Below, piece after piece: positions 1-7,599 of a stretch of DNA of 64,000 bases. The position numbers and the translations under genes are program-made. The DNA comes from Corynebacterium falsenii (GTDB lineage Bacteria; Actinomycetota; Actinomycetes; Mycobacteriales; Mycobacteriaceae). The DNA is taken from positions 1,984,001 to 2,048,000 of the forward strand of contig NZ_CP083646.1 of the NCBI RefSeq assembly GCF_020099275.1, written 5' to 3'. How positions within the stretch are numbered: position 1 is the first letter of the stretch; the number at the start of each line of letters is the position of its first letter. The notes under the pieces were generated by a model that saw only the letters and a list, made by a program, of their open reading frames with translations, had not been told where the DNA came from and searched no databases.

Positions 1-653
1 CGCTGGTGGTGGGATTGGTGATTATTGCTGCGGCATTCTTCCTGCAGGCTGATTTTCTCACGCCGGTCCTCAACGCTATTTCTCAGCCGCTGCATTGGGA
101 AGGCTTCACGTCGTTTGTATTGGATAGTCTGCTGCCGGTGTGGGCTTATCTTCGCTGGCCGGTGATTTTCGGTTTGTCGATTGTATTGATCGCGGTTCTG
201 TTCACGATTGCCCCGAATGTGAAGTATGGGCGGATGCGCTGGCTGACAACGGGTTCGGCCTTCGCGCTCGTGGGTATCACCATCGTGGGTCTGGTGGTGC
301 GCACGTATGTGAACAATTTCCTTCACATCGGCATGTACGGGGCGCTCGGCGGCCTCATTGGTGGGTTTTTCGGCCTAGTCATTTCCAATACAATTTTGCT
401 TTTCGGTCTTAAACTCGACGCCGAAATGACCCGCTCCCGGGAGCTCGCCGCCGGACTGGCATCGGAAGATATCATCCAGGTTCCACCGCGGTCGTCCGTG
501 GGCGCGGACGTCAATAATGAGATTGACGATCAGCTCCGGGAGAAGGCGCGGGCGTTCCGTCGTGGCTATTCGGCGGAGCCCGCGGGGGAATCGGGGGATT
601 CGGAGGATTCTTCGGAATCTTTGGGTCCGAGCTCGGATACGAGCACGTCCTGA
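1..653 (+). CDS. YihY/BrkB-family membrane protein, 5' truncated
   Basis: C-terminal part of an integral membrane protein; the frame is open to the left window edge, so the true start lies outside. About 215 residues are visible. There are several hydrophobic segments, the sequence PNVKYGRMRW and a final membrane region ending in LKLDAEMTRS. This matches the C-terminal half of the YihY/virulence factor BrkB family (formerly misnamed ribonuclease BN), whose members typically carry a PN-x-K followed by a late 'GAELNAE'-like motif. The last 60 residues form a cytoplasmic tail rich in Ser, Asp and Glu. The final 88 bp overlap, on the opposite strand, the end of the decarboxylase pseudogene. The substrate of this family is not established. 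Confidence 0.75.
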   Translation, partial: LVVGLVIIAAAFFLQADFLTPVLNAISQPLHWEGFTSFVLDSLLPVWAYLRWPVIFGLSIVLIAVLFTIAPNVKYGRMRWLTTGSAFALVGITIVGLVVRTYVNNFLHIGMYGALGGLIGGFFGLVISNTILLFGLKLDAEMTRSRELAAGLASEDIIQVPPRSSVGADVNNEIDDQLREKARAFRRGYSAEPAGESGDSEDSSESLGPSSDTSTS

Positions 654-810
654 ACCACCTTCATGGCCGATAGCGCTGCCGGAGCTCCGCAGTAGCCGGA
701 GGTGTGGATGACGGCTTCGGTGATTTCCTCGCGGGTCAGGCCGTTGGCGAGGCCGCCCTTGACGTGTCCGCGTAGTTCCTCGGTGGCACGCAGGGCTACG
801 AGCATGCCGA

Positions 811-818
811 TGTTAAGC
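811..818. repeat. Left target-site duplication TGTTAAGC
   Basis: These eight bases lie directly outside the left inverted repeat and recur exactly at 2277-2284 outside the right one. Eight bp is the usual duplication length for ISL3-family elements. Confidence 0.93.
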
Positions 819-2276
819 GGCTCTTCACGTTTCGGAGTGCGTAGTTGACCGCGGGGTGGGGTTCGGGGTGGCACAACATATAGGGGTCCTGGCCGGTACA
901 AGATGAGAGTTACGACGCTTCCATCCAACCGAACCAGGACCCTACTGTGCAGCCTACTACTGGCAACCTCGTCGCCGACACCATCTGCCGCACCGCCGAG
1001 ATCGGCCTGACGATCACCGGTGCCGCCGACGCCGGAAACATCACCATCATCGACGCCACACCCGTGTCCGCGAGCAACACCTGCCCTGACTGCGCACAAT
1101 CCGGGAAGCTTCGCGACCACGTCCTTCGCCGTCTCGTCGATCTGCCGGTGGTCGGGTTCCCGACCCGTCTGCACGTCCGCGTGCCCCGCTTCACCTGTAC
1201 GAATGCCTCCTGTGGCAGGAAGATCTTCCAGGCCACACTGAGCTGCGCCGATGACGGAGCGAAACTCACCCACCGGGTGACCCGCTGGATCCTCCAGCGC
1301 CTCGCGGTCGACCGGATGAGCGTGTCTGCCACCGCCAAGGCACTCGGCGTGGGTTGGGAGCTGGTCAATCAGGTCGCCCTCGAGGCCTGCCGCAAGCTTG
1401 TCTACGACGACTCTCCGCATCTGGACGGGGTGCGCATCCTCGGGGTGGATGAGCACGTATGGAAACACACCCGAAAGTCAGGTCAGCCATCCAGTCTGGT
1501 GACCATCCTCGTCGACCTCACGCCCCTGGTCGACGGCCGTGGCCCTGCCCGACTGCTGGACATGCGCCCCGGCCGCAGTGCACAGGTGCTGCGCACCTGG
1601 CTGCAGGAACGCGATCCTGCTTTCCGGGAAAATGTGCAGGTGGTGACCATGGACGGCTTCACCGGTTACGCCTCAGCCGTCGATCAGATGCTCCCGGATG
1701 CCACCAAGGTCATGGACCCCTTCCACGTGGTGCATCTGGCAGCCGACAAACTCACCGGATGCCGGCAACGGCTCCAACGAGAGACCACCGGACACCGGGG
1801 CCGCAAGGACGATCCGCTGTACAAGCACCGTCGCACGCTACTGACCAGGACGGACTACCTCACCGAGCGGCAGAAGCAGCGCCTGGACATGCTGTGGGCC
1901 ACCGATGACGAATACGTGGCCCTGGAGGTGACCTGGATGTTCTATCAGGACATGATTGCGGCTTACGGGCATCCGCAGAAGTCGGAGGGCAAGAAGCTCA
2001 TGAGCAGGGTGATCAACAGCATTCGTAAGGGCCTACCGAAGGGGCTGGAAGAGCTCGCGCAACTGGGTCGGACATTGTGGCGTCGGCGTGAGGATGTCCT
2101 GGCGTACTTCGATATCGGGGCGTCCAACGGTCCGGTCGAGGCGATCAACGGACGGCTCGAGCATCTACGCGGGATTGCTCTGGGGTTCAGGAATCTCAAC
2201 CACTACATCTTGCGGTCACTGATCCACTCCGGCCAGATACACAACCGGATCAACGCACTCTAAATCGTGAAGAGCC
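819..2276 (+). mobile_element. Complete ISL3-family insertion sequence (1458 bp)
   Basis: The terminal inverted repeats are 819-841 and 2254-2276. They match at 20 of 23 positions and start GGCTCTTCACG when read inward. The right repeat contains the stop codon of the transposase. Exact 8-bp duplications flank both ends and the transposase frame is intact, so the insertion looks recent and may still be active. From memory, corynebacterial ISL3 elements such as IS31831 and IS1207 have ends beginning GGCTCTTC, which this resembles; the exact element name cannot be assigned without a search. Confidence 0.95.
947..2263 (+). CDS. ISL3-family transposase
   Basis: 438-residue DDE transposase that starts with GTG. 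The N-terminal part carries a zinc-binding pattern (CPDC near residue 46, then two more cysteines in FTCTNASCG near residue 85). A helix-turn-helix region follows (residues about 110-150). The catalytic acidic residues are seen in VTMDGFTGY (first Asp), KVMDPFHVV (second Asp) and NGPVEAINGRLE (Glu). Length and domain order are normal for the family. It is the only gene of the element and binds the terminal repeats to excise and insert it. No frameshift or stop is present, so it should be functional. Confidence 0.95.
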   Translation: MQPTTGNLVADTICRTAEIGLTITGAADAGNITIIDATPVSASNTCPDCAQSGKLRDHVLRRLVDLPVVGFPTRLHVRVPRFTCTNASCGRKIFQATLSCADDGAKLTHRVTRWILQRLAVDRMSVSATAKALGVGWELVNQVALEACRKLVYDDSPHLDGVRILGVDEHVWKHTRKSGQPSSLVTILVDLTPLVDGRGPARLLDMRPGRSAQVLRTWLQERDPAFRENVQVVTMDGFTGYASAVDQMLPDATKVMDPFHVVHLAADKLTGCRQRLQRETTGHRGRKDDPLYKHRRTLLTRTDYLTERQKQRLDMLWATDDEYVALEVTWMFYQDMIAAYGHPQKSEGKKLMSRVINSIRKGLPKGLEELAQLGRTLWRRREDVLAYFDIGASNGPVEAINGRLEHLRGIALGFRNLNHYILRSLIHSGQIHNRINAL

Positions 2277-2284
2277 TGTTAAGC
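2277..2284. repeat. Right target-site duplication TGTTAAGC
   Basis: Exact copy of 811-818, directly outside the right inverted repeat. It falls in the decarboxylase gene at the codons for Leu-Leu-Asn. Confidence 0.93.
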
Positions 2285-2579
2285 AGGCTGCGGTCGCGTC
2301 GGGAAAGTCCTTCGCGGGTCCACACCGATCCCCACACTGTGGCGGTGATGTGCTTCTGCAGTTCTTCCCCGTCGGATCCAGCGTTGCGCTGGAGAGCAGC
2401 GTCGACGAAGTCATTGCCCATGACCTCGCGCCGCACCTGGATGCCGGCTTCGTAGAGATCGGCCTTCGCGGCGGCCGTGTCGGTGGCTGAGTTAGCGGCC
2501 GTATCAGTGGCCGTGGCGGAGTCGGCCTTCGAGTGGGACTGCGCGTGAGTTTTGTCGTTTGGCGTATCGTTCATGCCTT

Positions 2580-2600
2580 CAACCCTAGCCCTGAGGGTTG
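2580..2600 (-). promoter_or_regulatory. Dyad just before the disrupted decarboxylase start
   Basis: CAACCCT and AGGGTTG form perfect 7-bp arms separated by 7 bp, ending 5 bp before ATG 2574. It could be an operator or an mRNA hairpin near the ribosome site. The function is inferred only from symmetry and position. Confidence 0.4.
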
Positions 2601-2622
2601 AATTCATGAGCTGATTTGCGGG

Positions 2623-3981
2623 CTAGGAGTCTCCGGGCTGTTCTTTCTCAGGCTGGTTCTCCTTTTTGGATTTCCAGCCCAGCTTCTTAGGCTTTGTAGT
2701 TTCTACGGGTTCCGGCTCAGCCGCCTCTGCTTGCTCATCTGCGTCTGCGTCACGATTGGTCTTGCCCTCGATCTTCTCGAGCTTTTTTCTGATTCTCTTC
2801 GCGCGCATGACGTTAAAGTCGTCCTTCGCCTCGTTGATGCCATCAGCCGCAGATTCACCCCATTTGCGTGTGGTATTCAGAGCACCATCTCGTACTTCAC
2901 GAAGTGCATCCGTCCAGGTTTGGCTTTCAAGCTCCTCGTGCGTTGTGTCGGCACCCAGTAAGACTTGGGTTTGAACAACTTCATCAGCTGCAGAGTTGCA
3001 CTTTTCGATGAGTAGTTCAGGCTTCTTGAGCATCCTTAGCCGCTCTGTCCGCGAAACCTTGCCTGAGGCATAGATTCGTTCCAGCAGTTGAGTTGTCACC
3101 TCAGTAACCTTCTCAACTCTTTCTTTTCGCGAGCGTTGGACAGCTTCACGATGACTTTCCAGATCGTCGGAGTCCGTTTCCATCACGCGGTCAAGCTCGA
3201 CGATGTAGAAAGCATCCTGTAGCCGGAACGTCTCCGACAATGCAGCCAATAGGTCGGTAAGTTCGCCCTCGACCCCGCCGATGGCAGTTAGCCTGTCGGC
3301 AACGCTTGCGTCGGCCTCAAGGGTGTCCGCCAAATTCATTAGACGGCGAAGAGCTTTGGACTGGATAAGGTAAATGGAGCTCTGCACTCCCTGAACCTGC
3401 GACCAAGTCACTTCGTTGACACGACCAGTTTCCTCGCGGAGCACCATAGCCTTATCGATGCTTGCGGTTGCACCTTCGAGCTCGGCGAACAGTGAACCCT
3501 TGAGGTCTTTGAGGACGTAATCCAATTTATCTTCAATGGATTCGAGATGTTTGGAGATGTCTCTCATCTGCTGATAGAGCGAAATTTGAGTTAGCATCCC
3601 TCCTACATTCAGCATCTGAGCAGGATTGAGGGCCAGTTTGGCTGGATCTTCAAATTGGAGGTGCTTGACAATCTGACCTTTAGGGTTTCGAACTACCCCG
3701 TACATTAACCCGTTTTGCTTGCTCAATGAGGGGCCATACTTATCGAAATCGGCTGCCGAGTCGGCAGTCAATTTCACCCACTTGCCGGAAGCAGCCGTTG
3801 CTTCGCCGAGCACGTTCATACTGAGAGATATTCCCCTAATAGCTTGGTCTAGCTTCTTTTCGGGAAATTTCTGTAAAAGATCCCCTTTCCAGCGTTCCAA
3901 AAAGGCGTCTACCTGCGACTCCTCACCAAACACCGCGATGCCATCGCCATCGCTATAAACCTGTACATCGTCGCTGCTCAC
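2623..3981 (-). CDS. Conserved actinobacterial protein of unknown function, helical
   Basis: About 452 residues if it starts at GTG 3981. That start has GGGAG six bases upstream, whereas the ATG at 3987 directly abuts the same GGGAG and is therefore less likely. No signal peptide or membrane span is seen. The N-terminal 100 residues look globular. The middle (about 140-330) is strongly helical and probably coiled coil (ISKHLESIEDKLDYVLKDLK, then long Glu/Arg-rich stretches). The C-terminal 70 residues are charged and rich in Lys, Glu and Pro. I recall similar unnamed proteins in Streptomyces and relatives, often with the same EVTWSKVQ-like stretch, but no function. It lies 48 bp upstream of the disrupted decarboxylase on the same strand and is divergent from the unknown gene at 4289. 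Confidence 0.75.
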   Translation of the reverse strand: MSSDDVQVYSDGDGIAVFGEESQVDAFLERWKGDLLQKFPEKKLDQAIRGISLSMNVLGEATAASGKWVKLTADSAADFDKYGPSLSKQNGLMYGVVRNPKGQIVKHLQFEDPAKLALNPAQMLNVGGMLTQISLYQQMRDISKHLESIEDKLDYVLKDLKGSLFAELEGATASIDKAMVLREETGRVNEVTWSQVQGVQSSIYLIQSKALRRLMNLADTLEADASVADRLTAIGGVEGELTDLLAALSETFRLQDAFYIVELDRVMETDSDDLESHREAVQRSRKERVEKVTEVTTQLLERIYASGKVSRTERLRMLKKPELLIEKCNSAADEVVQTQVLLGADTTHEELESQTWTDALREVRDGALNTTRKWGESAADGINEAKDDFNVMRAKRIRKKLEKIEGKTNRDADADEQAEAAEPEPVETTKPKKLGWKSKKENQPEKEQPGDS

Positions 3982-4288
3982 GCGCATCTCCCGTCGAGAA
4001 AAATTAGCACCGAAAAAGTGATGAATCCGACTCTACAACAGGGATAAGACACCGGTGCGCTTCCTCGAAGCAACATTCGAACACCGCAGTTCAAACACCA
4101 CGAAGACGAGCAAACTTGCGCAAAAGTAGACAGAGCGGTATAGTTCGTCTCGCGATCAAGAAGTTCAACCACAAGCCCCTTGGCTGGTTGGCTGGCAACC
4201 GCGTGACGAACACGGTGCCCCCAAGGGAAGATCGGCCTTCTGTTGCACAAGCCCAGAAGGAAGCTCGTTTCATCGAAAGGGTGCACCA
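3982..4288. other. Divergent intergenic region
   Basis: About 300 bp between two unknown genes transcribed away from each other, so it should hold both promoters. The only structure I see is an 8-bp tandem copy of TTGGCTGG and a small dyad GGTTG-gctgg-CAACC at 4186-4200. No clear -35/-10 pair stands out, and no gene is supported here. Confidence 0.4.
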
Positions 4289-4780
4289 ATGAGTGACACT
4301 TACCCCATTCTCCGCGAATTCCTGCTCAATGAGTATTTCCTCAAGGACGGCGACGTCCAAGCACCGGGTACGCTATTGATCAACGAATCCCCTATCACCC
4401 GCGTCGTTCACGACATTCGAAAGATACCCCACGCGGACACCATCGCTCCCGAAGATGGCATGCCCGATTGCGCCGAGCCGAAGAGCTGGTACGCACAGTT
4501 CCGCCAGTACTGCAAGTTTCTTGAAGCGGGCCCCGTACCGGTCACAGTCGCACTGTCATCTCCCGGAATTGTGAAAATCTCCTCCCACACAGAGACTACC
4601 CTCCGAATGTCGCCTTTCGCGCCCCTACTAAGCACGCTCGTGGACATGGCAAATACGCTGGATGGCTTCAAAGTTACATCTTCACCTGGTCACAGCATCG
4701 TGACATTCTCGCTCAACGCCAAGGGAATCAATCTATTCCTTCGCCGAGTGGAGGAAAATTCCGAGCGACAAAAGAGCTAA
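4289..4780 (+). CDS. Hypothetical protein
   Basis: 163 residues, ATG start with GAAAGGG about seven bases upstream. No signal peptide, membrane span or recognisable catalytic motif is visible. The sequence is soluble-looking with a mixed alpha/beta character (residues 80-150 alternate strands and helices, for example VPVTVALSSPGIVKISS). I do not recognise the family. Codon use looks like that of neighbouring genes, so I believe it is expressed. It is divergent from the helical protein at 2623-3981, which could mean a functional link or simple adjacency. Confidence 0.65.
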   Translation: MSDTYPILREFLLNEYFLKDGDVQAPGTLLINESPITRVVHDIRKIPHADTIAPEDGMPDCAEPKSWYAQFRQYCKFLEAGPVPVTVALSSPGIVKISSHTETTLRMSPFAPLLSTLVDMANTLDGFKVTSSPGHSIVTFSLNAKGINLFLRRVEENSERQKS

Positions 4781-4857
4781 CTCCCAGCCCGCCCCCATCT
4801 TCGACCGCTAACCTCAACCCATCTCCTCTCCCCATCCCCTAGTTCACGTTAGCGAGT

Positions 4858-5568
4858 GTGGTTTCCACCGTGTTGAGGTTCGGTCGCACCTGGTCTGTGG
4901 CAGTCGGCATCACTTTCATTGCCATTGCCCTTCTTATTGGCATGCTCACCCGTTGGTGGTTTGTCGTGGACGGCGATAACGACGTCCTCGCCGAATTCAT
5001 CGAACACCGTTCCTCGTGGGCGACCGTCATCATGAAGGCTGCCACGACACTCTTCAATCCCGTGTCGGCGATTGTCTTCTCTCTCCTTGCCGGCGCGGTC
5101 GCCTGGTGGTGGACGAAGCAGTGGAAGAACGGACTGTACATCGTCGCCGCCGTCGCGGTATCCGGCGCCATAACCCAGGTACTCAAGCGCATTTTCGAGC
5201 GCACTCGCCCGCCGCGCCTCGACCAGATCCTGGTTGAGACCGACTTCAGCTTCCCCTCCGGCCACGCCACCGCCGTCGCGGCTCTCGCGGTCAGCATCGT
5301 ATTGTTCTTGAGCTACCGCGGCTACCACCGACGCCTCGAACTCCTCGTTCTCGCGATCGCTGCCCTCACCATCGCCACCGTGGCGGCGTCGCGACTATAC
5401 CTCGGAGTTCACTGGTTCAGTGACATTCTCGCGGGCACGCTCATCGGCACCGGCACCGCGCTGGCTCTCATCCCGATTCTCCCAGCGTCCGCACGCTCCC
5501 ATGCTGTTACCCGTCGTTCCTCTCTTTCCTCCGACGCCACCAGCCGCCCCACACCCCAGGCGTCCTAG
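4858..5568 (+). CDS. PAP2-family membrane phosphatase
   Basis: 236-residue membrane protein with the three PAP2 signature blocks: KRIFERTRPP (about residues 104-113), FPSGHAT with the catalytic His (about 130-136) and SRLYLGVHWFSDILAG with the second His (about 180-195). Five to six hydrophobic spans surround these. The family removes phosphate from lipid phosphates such as phosphatidic acid or undecaprenyl pyrophosphate, with the active site facing outward; which substrate applies here cannot be read from the sequence. The start is uncertain: GTG 4858 and GTG 4870 are both possible and neither has a convincing ribosome site. Confidence 0.88.
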   Translation: MVSTVLRFGRTWSVAVGITFIAIALLIGMLTRWWFVVDGDNDVLAEFIEHRSSWATVIMKAATTLFNPVSAIVFSLLAGAVAWWWTKQWKNGLYIVAAVAVSGAITQVLKRIFERTRPPRLDQILVETDFSFPSGHATAVAALAVSIVLFLSYRGYHRRLELLVLAIAALTIATVAASRLYLGVHWFSDILAGTLIGTGTALALIPILPASARSHAVTRRSSLSSDATSRPTPQAS

Positions 5569-5643
5569 GGAAGCAGACTCCTCTTCCTTCGGTGAATAGC
5601 GACCTCCCTATCGCCGATCACCAACTTCACATGACAACTATCC

Positions 5644-5672
5644 TTGACACTTTGTCAACTTCTCTTTACACT
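5644..5672 (+). promoter_or_regulatory. Consensus promoter with built-in operator
   Basis: TTGACA at 5644-5649 and TACACT at 5667-5672 are separated by exactly 17 bp and end 7 bp before the ATG of the XRE gene, so the mRNA is probably leaderless. The -35 box is the left half of a perfect dyad TTGACA-ctt-TGTCAA (5644-5658), a natural site for self-repression by the encoded regulator. Confidence 0.7.
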
Positions 5673-5679
5673 TCGGGGC

Positions 5680-5892
5680 ATGGACGACCTCAGTAACCTC
5701 GTGAAGGCTCACCGGCGGGCAGCTGGTCTGAGCCAGGCAGCCCTTGCAGAGGCTGCTGGGGTTTCGCGCCAGACCATCGCAAACATCGAACGGGGAAGCT
5801 ACGCCCCGTCGGTATATCTCGCACTTCGAATCGCCCGGACCCTCCACACTCCTGTCGATTCCCTCTTTCCCCTCGAAGGTGACAACCCATGA
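5680..5892 (+). CDS. Small XRE-family (Cro/CI-type) transcriptional regulator
   Basis: 70 residues made up almost entirely of one helix-turn-helix domain: LSQAALAEAAGVSRQTIANIERGSYAPSVYLALRIA is the typical helix 2 to helix 4 region (about residues 16-50). The frame is open 12 codons further upstream, but those codons run through the promoter, so ATG 5680 is chosen. Its stop overlaps the ATG of the next gene by four bases, so the two are translationally coupled. Pairs of a tiny XRE protein and a small membrane protein are common in Firmicutes and Actinobacteria; the regulator normally represses its own operon. Confidence 0.88.
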   Translation: MDDLSNLVKAHRRAAGLSQAALAEAAGVSRQTIANIERGSYAPSVYLALRIARTLHTPVDSLFPLEGDNP

Positions 5893-6362
5893 TCCAGCGC
5901 AGCATTGACGTCACGGAACGTGCATTCGGTGACGAGTTCTACGTCCGCAAGTTCCTCGAAGCAAGCACCTACGCCTTTCATCTCAACAAGTTCCTCACCA
6001 TCGGAACGTGCATCGTTCTCGCTCTCCTACTGACCAATCCCTGGTTGTCGTTTATCCCCTTCATCGCTTTCGGCGCAGCCCAGTGGACTTATGCTCACAA
6101 GTTGCGCTCTGACGTTCCCCAGGAGAAGACTCTTTCACCCTTCTCCCCCGGGTTGAGGGCTTCAAACGCTTTGTTCCTCGCTCTCTGCGTCATCTGGATC
6201 CTGATTCTCGGCATCCGCGAGCACGACGGCGCGTCCGTATGGCTTCCCGCGATTGCTGGTGCGATGGCAGCTCTACTCCTTGCGCCGTACATCAAGCGAC
6301 GGCAGCACGACAAAGATGAGGCACGAATCAACCGCAAGCTGGACGACGCCTCCGGTTCTTGA
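5889..6362 (+). CDS. Small membrane protein coupled to the XRE regulator
   Basis: 157 residues with four hydrophobic segments (roughly 36-52, 54-68, 94-108 and 119-135) and short charged ends; the C-terminus is basic and polar. It starts in an ATGA overlap with the regulator gene. I do not recognise a named family beyond the general class of membrane proteins encoded with small XRE regulators. The likely arrangement is that the regulator controls this protein in response to a signal at the membrane, but that is inference from the pairing alone. Confidence 0.7.
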   Translation: MIQRSIDVTERAFGDEFYVRKFLEASTYAFHLNKFLTIGTCIVLALLLTNPWLSFIPFIAFGAAQWTYAHKLRSDVPQEKTLSPFSPGLRASNALFLALCVIWILILGIREHDGASVWLPAIAGAMAALLLAPYIKRRQHDKDEARINRKLDDASGS

Positions 6363-6416
6363 CCCCCTTGCTATAGCCCCAGCCATTCCGTACATTTTCC
6401 TGCACAGGAGGCTGCA

Positions 6417-6690
6417 ATGAAAACGATGAACTACACCGAGTCACGGGCCAACCACGCCAAAGTGCTCGATGACGTGGTGAATGACCGCGAGGAAACGATC
6501 ATCACCCGCGCGGGCCACGAATCGGTCGTTATCGTGTCCTTAGAAGAATACGAGTCCCTCAAAGAGACCGCCTACCTGCTTCGATCCCCGGCAATGCCCG
6601 TCGACTTTTCGACTCGATAAACAGACTCGAGGCAAACCAAGGCAGCGAGCACTCGCTCATCGAGGATTGGCATGCTCTTGGTCTGGGATG
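6417..6690 (+). pseudogene. YefM/Phd-type antitoxin, frameshifted near its C-terminus
   Basis: Residues 1-60 are a normal YefM/Phd antitoxin DNA-binding and dimer domain (MNYTESRANHAKVLDDVV, then ETIITRAGHESVVIVSLEEYESL). After LLRSPA the current frame runs out at 6620. Adding back one base at about 6592 restores the expected tail (RSPANARRLFDSINRLEANQ and on) ending with TGA at 6688-6690, overlapping the toxin start at 6671. The tail is the part that wraps the toxin, so even if the shortened 67-residue product is made, it should not neutralise a toxin. AGGAGG lies directly upstream. Confidence 0.85.
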
Positions 6691-6931
6691 AGAACGCTTT
6701 GGGGGGGACTACCTCTGGTAGCAAGCCCAGGATCGCACAACGCTAAAACGCACTAATCAACTCATCAAAGACGTCGACCGCAATGGCAACGAGGGCATCG
6801 GGAAACCAGAACCGCTGAAACATGGCTTGTCTGGCTACTGGTCGCGACGAATTACCGATGAGCATCACCTAGTGTACAAGGCAACGGAGAGCGAGATCCG
6901 TATCGCGTCCTGCCGTTACCACTACAGATAA
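6671..6931 (+). pseudogene. YoeB-type mRNA interferase toxin, inactivated
   Basis: The frame opens MLLVWDENA, then shifts in a T3G7 run at about 6698-6707. The downstream frame reads DYLW, meets an amber codon at 6719-6721 where YoeB has a second Trp, and then continues as a clean YoeB sequence (KDVDRNGNEGIGKPEPLKHG, then HHLVYKATESEIRIASCRYHYR split over the usual catalytic end) to TAA 6929-6931. The Glu, Arg, His and Tyr residues of the catalytic end are all still present. Two independent lesions make expression very unlikely. YoeB cleaves mRNA at the ribosome; here the pair has decayed. Confidence 0.88.
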
Positions 6932-6963
6932 GCCTCCTTGGCTTATGTATCGGGATTCAATTC

Positions 6964-7599
6964 CTAGATCCAGTAGCGCCGCACCAGAGCACCGTCATTG
7001 TCCACGCGGTTCTCCAATACTCCGCCGCATGCCTCGATGGTCTTGAAGGATCCCACATTCTCGTCATCGCAGGTCACGAGAATCTTTCCATCCCCGGTTG
7101 CACCCGGAATATCCCCCTGCTGCCAGCGCGCGCGTACACGGCCGATTGCCTGCCGCAGGATCTCTGTGGCATGACCTTGGCGTCGAAAACGAGGAGCGAC
7201 ACCATACCCAATATGCCCTCCGAACCGATAGAGATAATCGTTGAGCGCAAACCTGATGCTCACCCGGCCGACGATCTCGCCATCCACCTCAGCGAGAAGA
7301 AACTCCGCGGGCACCCGCCCCTCGGGAAGATTCGTGCCGCGAGCTTCGTCCCGTAGGCGCTGCAAATACTCGCCCCATGGTTCGACGCCACCAGCCGCCC
7401 CGGCCACACGATGCCGCAAGGAAAAATCGAAGTTCTCCTTCGCGAAGACGGCGTCGAGGGCGTTTACCGTTACCTCGTCCGCTTCGGTCGGAAACCTCAG
7501 ATTGATCTGGTTGATTTGGTTGATCTGGTTGACGTGATTGATCTGGTTGACCTGGTTGATTTTCTTCCTCTGCGATGCGTTCGAGTTGCTGACGTTCAT
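6964..7599 (-). CDS. GNAT-family N-acetyltransferase with repeat-encoded N-terminus
   Basis: 211 residues. Residues about 35-210 form a GNAT domain: the acetyl-CoA loop is seen as VAPRFRRQGHATEIL (R-x-x-G-x-A type), preceded by VDGEIVGRVSIRF and followed by the NVGSFKTIEACGG motif typical of the RimJ/RimL-like branch. Before it lies an odd stretch, residues 14-33, made only of Asn, Gln, Ile/Val and one His, encoded by a 9-bp tandem repeat. No acceptor substrate can be deduced. A TAAAGT box six bases before the ATG could be a leaderless -10. It stands alone, facing left. Confidence 0.87.
   Translation of the reverse strand: MNVSNSNASQRKKINQVNQINHVNQINQINQINLRFPTEADEVTVNALDAVFAKENFDFSLRHRVAGAAGGVEPWGEYLQRLRDEARGTNLPEGRVPAEFLLAEVDGEIVGRVSIRFALNDYLYRFGGHIGYGVAPRFRRQGHATEILRQAIGRVRARWQQGDIPGATGDGKILVTCDDENVGSFKTIEACGGVLENRVDNDGALVRRYWI
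7501..7560. repeat. 9-bp tandem repeat coding for (Asn-Gln-Ile/Val)n
   Basis: About 6.7 imperfect copies of a GTTGATCTG-like unit (+ strand). On the minus strand they code for residues 14-33 of the GNAT protein. Since the unit is a multiple of three, copy-number change alters protein length without breaking the frame. Confidence 0.85.

Larger units (their letters stand above)
566..2574 (-). pseudogene. Carboxymuconolactone decarboxylase-family gene split by an ISL3 element
   Basis: The N-terminal half is read from 2574 down to 2277 and the C-terminal half from 810 down to 566, with a complete insertion sequence between. Removing the element and one copy of the 8-bp duplication restores a single 543-nt frame (180 residues plus stop) that reads DRSLLNIGMLVAL across the join. 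The rejoined protein has an Ala/Thr/Ser-rich extension of about 40 residues, then a typical CMD domain (YEAGIQVRREVMG, then HTSGYCGAPAAL). This family includes PcaC of the beta-ketoadipate pathway and AhpD-like proteins; no neighbour indicates which role it had. ATG 2574 is preferred to an in-frame ATG at 2607 because a dyad and GAAGG lie directly before it. As it stands, the gene cannot make a full product. Confidence 0.88.
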
